This document shows positions 58,140-64,000 of a stretch of 64,000 bases of DNA, piece after piece; position 1 is the first letter of the stretch; every line of letters begins with the position of its first letter. Source of the stretch: Mimachlamys varia (lineage: Eukaryota; Mollusca; Bivalvia; Pectinida; Pectinidae). Below the pieces are notes generated by a model. It saw nothing but the letters and a program-made list of their open reading frames with translations. It ran no database searches and had not been told where the DNA came from. Location of the stretch: assembly GCA_947623455.1 (NCBI GenBank), contig OX392536.1, forward strand, positions 8,799,282-8,863,281, in the 5' to 3' direction. Position numbers and translations under genes: made by a program.

Positions 58140-58456
58140 GAACGGGGTAAAATGGCCTTGCAGAACCTGAGAGGAAGTTTGTCAAAGTTTGCTATCCAAA
58201 CAATCATTTTAGATAACACCCCTACAACCCCGCCCACCCTCCAAAGACGATACCATCTAGGCACATTTCCATAAATAGGAGCCATTCATTGGGTATACGT
58301 GCGTCAATATGCCATAACTAGTTTCATCTAACAAAAGCATTTAAAAGTATTGAATTTCCTTTTTGACTCTGTCCTAAAAACAGACTACACAACATGGCGT
58401 CCTTCTAAAGTGTACAACAGGGAAGGAATTGCACCAAAAAGATGTCTAAGGTAAGA
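58140..58456 (+). promoter_or_regulatory. Weak candidate promoter and first exon
   Basis: The sequence has CCCCGCCCACC at 58229 and CATAAATAGG at 58271, then a possible short first exon ending ATGTCTAAG (58442-58450) before GTAAGA. If real, the gene would begin MSK and continue beyond an intron that holds the following minisatellite. Nothing downstream confirms it. Confidence 0.2.
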
Positions 58457-59096
58457 TATATTTATGATAATTGACTATTGTTGCTGTTATTTTGCTACAA
58501 ATTGATATGTGGTATTGATATGGACATCGTAACATGCTGATAGTATCAGTTTATTCAGGTAAGTAGCAAAAGTGTGTCTCAATCGGTATTTGTTGACATG
58601 TTCATACATGTAGTTAGGTTTTATAAGGTAGATATAAAGGTTATTTAGTGTTTGTTATACTTGTACCGACATAATACCTCGAAGTTTCAATATTTTTTCT
58701 AGGTTAAGATGGCAGGTTAACAATATTTTTCGACAATTCATATGTATATAAGACAAGTATGTACTATCAAACACGTGTATTCATTACCGACCACAAGTAT
58801 ATATTCACGGTATGAATTTACTGCCAGTATCACAGAAAGGTGAAACATACACAAATGTACTACACATGTAGCAAATAAGTGATTATGCATGTATTTTGTA
58901 ATTGTGTCAAAGATATGTGAGGTAACGTTACCACAAATGTTTAACTACATGTGGTACTGATATGTGTAGTACACGTGCGTTTTTTACGCGTGTCACGACC
59001 AGGCCAATTTCAAATGTATTTATAACATGCGTTTTAATAGATAGGAATATCACAAAATATTCTTGCCGTACGCCTTTTGTCATCCAGATGTATTTC
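58457..59096 (+). other. Non-coding, no gene
   Basis: AT-rich, with a weak early copy of the 71-bp unit at about 58930-59030. Confidence 0.4.
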
Positions 59097-59755
59097 AAAT
59101 TGTATTGATACATGTGTCACTAACAGGTGTATAAAACATGTTTCAACTGTATGTGTAATAGTTACGGGTATTATATTGATACATGTGTCACTAACAGGTG
59201 TATAACACATGTTTCTACTGTATGAGTAAAAGTTACGGGTAATATATTTATACATGTCTAACCAAGAGATGTAAAACATATATTTCTACTGCATGTGCCA
59301 TATGTACGGGTATTATATTGATACATGTGTCACTAACATGTGTATAACACATGTTTCTACTGTATGTGTAATAGTTACGGGTATTATATTGATACATGTG
59401 TCAATAACAGGTGTATAACACGTGTTTCTACTGCACGTGTCATATGTACGGGTATTACAATGATACATGTGTCACTAACAGGTGTATAACACAGTGTTTC
59501 TACTGTATGTGTAATAGTTACGGGTATTACATTGATACATGTGTCAATAACAGGTGTATAACACAGTGTTTCTACTGTATGTGTAATAGTTACGGGTATT
59601 ATATTGATACATGTGTCAATAACAGGTGTATAACATGTGTTTCTACTGCACGTGTCATATGTATGAGTATTATATTGATACATGTTTCACCAACAGGTGT
59701 ATAACACGGGTTTCTACCGTATGTGTCATAGTTACGGGTATCATATATGACATAA
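59097..59755 (+). repeat. 71-bp minisatellite, about 9 copies
   Basis: The unit begins TATATTGATACATGTGTCAC and continues TAACAGGTGTATAACACATG then TTTCTACTGTATGTGTAATAG. Copies occur at 71 to 72-bp steps. Open frames on both strands are artefacts. Confidence 0.95.
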
Positions 59756-60529
59756 AACGGGGTACATACCAGATATGTTCTTAAAATGTCACATATAAGT
59801 AGAGATCCTATATAATAATGACGTGTTCCACAGATATGTGTTTTAATGATGCCCTTTCTACATAACTGACACAGTATTATGGATTTTTATGCTATTGATT
59901 TGTTTCTGATATAAGCATGGAATGATATTTCACATGCTATTGCTACATCATATTTATTAAAGTCTAGAACTGTTTTATTACTATGTATTAACAATGCTAT
60001 TCTGGAACACTAGAACAATTATTGAACAAACTTTCCGTTGTAACTGAATATGCGATACAACGATTTTCGGGGAATTTCCATATTTGCAATATACAGTCTA
60101 CATGAGATTTTGAAAACTACAAATATATCTATCTCATGTATGTGTTACAACTATAGGTATTGCATACATATGTCCTAAATATATTTTTTTCATAATTTTT
60201 AGACTTGCATTTAGTACAGATGTCACGTAAGTCTATCAGAGTTAATTTTATTTTAAGTGTCAAAGTAGATGTATCTAAAACACATGTCACAGATAGGTGT
60301 ATTACACATGTGTTTACTACATACTTTATAGACATTTTAATATACAAGTATTTAATATATATTTGCAGAAAAGTGTTTGTGTTTACTACATGTACATGTT
60401 TGGTTTGGTTTTATTGTGTGTACATCCTTAAATATCTAAGCTCGTTTTTGACGTCCTCGTGGTGTATATACAAAGAAGAGTCTGTGCTGAGTGTGTGTGT
60501 AGTTGTTAGGCCCCATCCAGTCTCATTAT
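59756..60529 (+). other. Non-coding, with outlying 71-bp-like pieces
   Basis: AAACACATGTCACAGATAGG (60278) recalls the 71-bp unit. No gene. Confidence 0.4.
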
Positions 60530-60650
60530 ACAGACGGCGGATGAACCAGTCAATCGTTAAGCAAGAAGTAAGTCGAGCCCAGGGACGAAACCAAACTCCT
60601 TCCTTAAAGGTGCGGACGCTCAACTAAAGGCCAAACGTGAGACATTGTCA
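60530..60650 (-). mobile_element. Possible tRNA-like SINE head
   Basis: On the minus strand TTTAGTTGAGCGTCCGCACC followed by GGTTTCGTCCC resembles A and B boxes of a tRNA-derived SINE. It differs from the SINE at 14.7-15.2 kb. No tail seen. Confidence 0.35.
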
Positions 60651-60844
60651 AAAGAGACATAAAGAAAGAGAAAATTGTTTTGAAAATAACACAAACTTAG
60701 TCACTTCTTCTGATCATCAATTTGTGGATCAGTTATAATCATGTCTACCACAATACCCTGTGTAATTCCACTCTCAGATCATTGTATAAACGTGCTGACT
60801 GTTGGATAACCTTATGTTTTCTACCACTAGTGGAATATAACCTT

Positions 60845-60975
60845 CCGGACGTTTGATTGGTTGAGAAGTTGAACTTTGGCCGTAAATCACGTGGGTCAAT
60901 GCAACGTGCTGATTGTTGACGTCGTCAGCCGTTGTTGACGTCGTTACAATTTGGCGGGAATATATACGAGATGAT
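60845..60975 (+). promoter_or_regulatory. Candidate promoter with clustered factor sites
   Basis: Within 130 bp: a CCAAT box in reverse (GATTGGTTG), an E-box (TCACGTGG), two GTTGACGTCGT half-CRE repeats, an E2F-like TTTGGCGGGAA and TATATACG. This density is unusual for the surrounding AT-rich DNA. It could also be part of a repeat. Confidence 0.3.
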
Positions 60976-61150
60976 GTGTTTTCGCGCAAATATCACATAA
61001 ATAAAATAAATGTAAGTGAATTAAATGATCACGTATAATTACTACGTGTGCACATATTGGTAATTTCGCATCAAATTTGAAGGTATATATATGTGTATTA
61101 TTCGTTGCTGTTAAATAGATTTATGTATCACAGAACAAGTATACCTCATA

Positions 61151-61283
61151 ATGTTTCTAGAACATGTTTCACCGATAGTAGTATTCCCCTATGTCTGTCG
61201 CAAGAATCTAACATATAATAAAAAACTCGATATTGTAAAGAAGTGTTTGAGAGGTAGAGACTGGATTTTTGGTTGTCTACCAG
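61151..61283 (+). CDS. Candidate first coding exon of a gene leaving the window
   Basis: ATG 61151 opens MFLEHVSPIVVFPYVCRKNL... for 44 codons and ends CTACCAG before GTATGT, in phase 1. It lies 180 bp after the candidate promoter at 60.85-60.98 kb. The family is not recognised, and no matching acceptor in phase 1 is convincing within the window, so this remains a weak call. Confidence 0.25.
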
Positions 61284-61607
61284 GTATGTTGTTAATATGT
61301 TAAATTAGTAAACAAATAAACAACTTCAATGGGATTATTTAAAACAGCATAGGGGATTATCGCACAAATGCGTATGCATGTGTGTTGAATATTTGCATTA
61401 TTTTGTACTTAACATGTTTTCAAAGTGACATTCCTGTGTTCAATCATGTGCATCCTGAACATCACATACTCTCAAACCTTGTTTTTAAATCACTTGGACA
61501 CTGATATCGACTTACAAGATCAGAACGAGGTAACACATTGTTCCTTTTGTAAGCAAAGCGTGCCTTTAATAGTTAAATAACCTGGATCATGAAATCTGAT
61601 ATAACTT

Positions 61608-62975
61608 TTCAGTCCTGAAATAGCACATAGTCTAGGTACAAGTAATATATCAGGTTGGCGTGTTGTCAAAATATACTGTCAACAAAACAAGTTTGAGAGT
61701 GCTATTTTAAAGTTATCTTTACATATGTTTACATTTACGCTGCAACCAACTATATGAACATTATCAGCATAAATGCTTTTCATAAAAGTATATTTACATT
61801 TGCGCTGCAGTGTCACTATATAATCCAAGTAAGTTCCGTTTCGGTTCATAGGACGATAACCCGAATTGAGTATGAATATGAACGTGAGTTGAATGATAAA
61901 CAACAATGCATATCACGCCGAACTCTCGTTTGGATGAAAAACTATAGACAACGTATTGACTTTATTTATTCCATTAAATCACTTATTGGGTAGGATCGAA
62001 TTAACATAATTAAACATTGAAAAAGCGTCTTCATTACAAGTATAAGCTTTTAATCACTCACTATCTACAATGAAGAGGGTTCCCTCTCCGTGATTTCCGG
62101 ATTGTGCAGTATTGTTTCAGTAGGCAATCGTCGAATTAATGTATTATCAACAATCCGACAACAAGTACAAACATTTATGCAGAAAGACGATTCGTATCCC
62201 CATCAGCAGTAAAGTCGACCAAAATATAGCATAAATGCATTAGGATTCTTATGCAACGCAGCAACAATACGACGCTGACAACTTTTTCCATGCCAGACCA
62301 TCCTACTCATTTTTCAAATTCAGCGGACATGCCTCCGAAGTACATGTATGACGTCATAAATACTCGTTGTCATTCATAATGACAACACTTATTTCAAGTG
62401 TTATTTTAAAGCACACTTAAACAAAAAAAGTGCAAAAGATAGAAAATAATATCAACATTTTTATAATAAAATACTTGTACGGTAGCTGTTCGAATAACAT
62501 GGAGAGGTCCCCTGCTCAAATGACTAATTATTATCATTGGTGCCAATTTTATTTAAACTTGGCTATCCCACCAATGTCGTTTAAATGAAAAAGCCTATAC
62601 AAATGCAGATATTAAATAGATAATTTGAAAAAAAAATATATAAAAAAATAAGCAATTGTTTTATGATAAAAATGTAAATATATGGATTGAAAGTCATTTT
62701 TGTAACTCTCGTAGTGCTATGTAAGGTCAGTGGTTACATTAATATTTAGCATATGGATGTAACGGCTGGCCTTTCATGTTTTTATGCTACGCAGCAACAA
62801 ACAACTTTTTCCATCGCGGACCAGCCTACTCAGTTTCCAAATTCAGTATGACATCATAAATACTCTATAAAAATAATATAAAAATAATATATATCACACA
62901 GCCTAGGTACGAGAAATATATAAGGTTGACGTAAAGTTAAAATATACTGTCAACATAACAAGTTTAATTATGTGA
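61608..62975 (+). repeat. Scattered duplicated segments
   Basis: CATAGTCTAGGTACAAGTAATATAT...AATATACTGTCAACA at 61625-61685 recurs at 62898-62956. GCAACGCAGCAACAATACG...TTTTTCCATGCCAGACCA at 62252-62302 recurs at 62788-62826, each followed by a CATAAATACTC segment. This suggests an old duplication or two copies of one unclassified element. Confidence 0.55.
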
Positions 62976-63690
62976 TGTTCACGTTATACACCCAATCAGA
63001 AGCGTAGAAACATTCCATTTGAAACTAATAGTTCAAACATGCAATACTTGTGCTTGTGCTTGTGCTTATGCATCTAGGACAAGCAAATTTAACTAAACTT
63101 AAATTCACCTGTTTATGATAATTAAATCATCCTTTCGCTACATGCATCTGCTTCGGACAACCGGAAATGTACATGTCAAACCTGTAAAATGGGACGGGAA
63201 CACCCTCTGACTTTTGACCCCATATCAATCCGCCATAACATATCAAAATCTACCAAAAGTATATATTCTTGTAAAGTTAAATATCTATAGATTCCATTTA
63301 ATGCAGAATATGTCTACAATTACCTATTCTAATTACTCAGAATCAATGTACTTAGCCGGAAATAAAATTCAGAAGGGACTACATACATATGAAACATTTC
63401 GTGATAGGCAGATTTAATTGTGTGAGTCCTATACCATTAGTGGTATATAACATATATTTATCGAACAAGGGGCACGTTTATACAATGGTCTGAATTGTGA
63501 CATAAAAACTCCTCTCGTACCTAGGTGTGAAAGACTAGCGTTCAGTTATATCTATTTTCAAATGTAAAACTACTTAATTTACATTGTTTGCTATCTATGT
63601 TCAACATCGTCATCTATTCCGACTGAAGTGTTTTCATATCAATTTCATCTACGAAATCTACGAACAAGTAAAACTGGAACTTGCTGTGTT
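62976..63690 (+). other. Non-coding, no gene
   Basis: AT-rich, nothing recognised. Confidence 0.4.
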
Positions 63691-63699
63691 TCTTAGAGT

Positions 63700-64000
63700 A
63701 GAAACCTACGATTTTTTGCGTCGTGCGTCGCTTGTTGTGGGCCGTCCGTTCGTATTATTTTTTGGAATCAAATACTCTTCACTAACAAAAAGGTCTTCAT
63801 GTGCTTTATCACAATTGTTAATTTCATGCCCCCGAACTTCAGGTTTCCCCAGGAGGAGGGGTTGAAGTTTATCCTTGGTGCTTTGGGAAGGGATATAAAG
63901 GGTCAAATCGGCTAACAACAATTTTCTAGTTCAGACCCAGACATCCTGGAATGAAATCTTCTTAGATGAAAAGGGTCTTTAGGTGCTTTATCGAAATTGT
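63700..64000 (+). repeat. Dispersed repeat running off the right edge
   Basis: AAAAAGGTCTTCATGTGCTTTATCACAATTGT (63787) recurs as AAAAGGGTCTTTAGGTGCTTTATCGAAATTGT at 63969, about 180 bp apart. The style matches the repeat at 9.3-9.9 kb and common bivalve repeats. Confidence 0.5.

Noticed and set aside
59034..59704. Cys/Thr-rich frames of 80-100 codons on both strands
   Set aside because: Frames through the 71-bp minisatellite.

Overview
The window looks like nuclear DNA of a marine invertebrate, most likely a mollusc and probably a bivalve. It is AT-rich and intron-rich. It is packed with degenerate transposable elements (Ty3/Gypsy, Penelope-like, Jockey-type LINEs, a tRNA-derived SINE, hairpin MITEs and a Maverick-like DNA polymerase fragment) and with many minisatellites. 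There are no operons, Shine-Dalgarno sites or CRISPR arrays. The host group is an inference from this mix; no species-diagnostic gene is present.

The one convincing host gene runs on the plus strand from about 9.9 to 31.6 kb. Splice sites and reading phases agree across nine exons and give a protein of about 927 residues: a Roc GTPase domain, a COR domain and two C-terminal Death domains. Its third coding intron is 10.2 kb. It holds a dead Ty3/Gypsy element with a SINE inside it, an 18-bp minisatellite and a MITE with terminal inverted repeats. Later introns carry a Penelope-associated inverted-repeat element, hairpin MITEs and a decayed 60-bp repeat.

Upstream, positions 1-9133 hold a higher-order tandem array. 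It contains ten copies of a 61-nt exon-like module: an ATG, a hydrophobic stretch of about 18 residues resembling a signal peptide, and a phase-1 GTAAGT donor. Eight copies keep a reading frame and a donor, and their phase fits the first exons of the Roc gene. This is the most unusual structure in the window. Whether it is a bank of alternative first exons or a satellite that captured one exon cannot be settled from sequence alone.

From 31.7 to 45 kb there is no host gene. This part holds a 49-bp minisatellite, a two-ORF LINE on the minus strand (35.6-40.8 kb), a Penelope-like fragment and an internally deleted Gypsy element. From 45.6 to 52.0 kb, two inverted arms of about 265 bp enclose a broken family B DNA polymerase gene. 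That gene is split by a 1.44-kb transposon rich in TGACGTCA palindromes, and the interval also holds a G-rich minisatellite and a Gypsy tail. From 52.5 to 64 kb come a Jockey-type LINE, a second Penelope-like fragment lodged in a 60-bp repeat, a 71-bp minisatellite, and two weak candidates for promoters with first exons at 58.1-58.5 and 60.8-61.3 kb.
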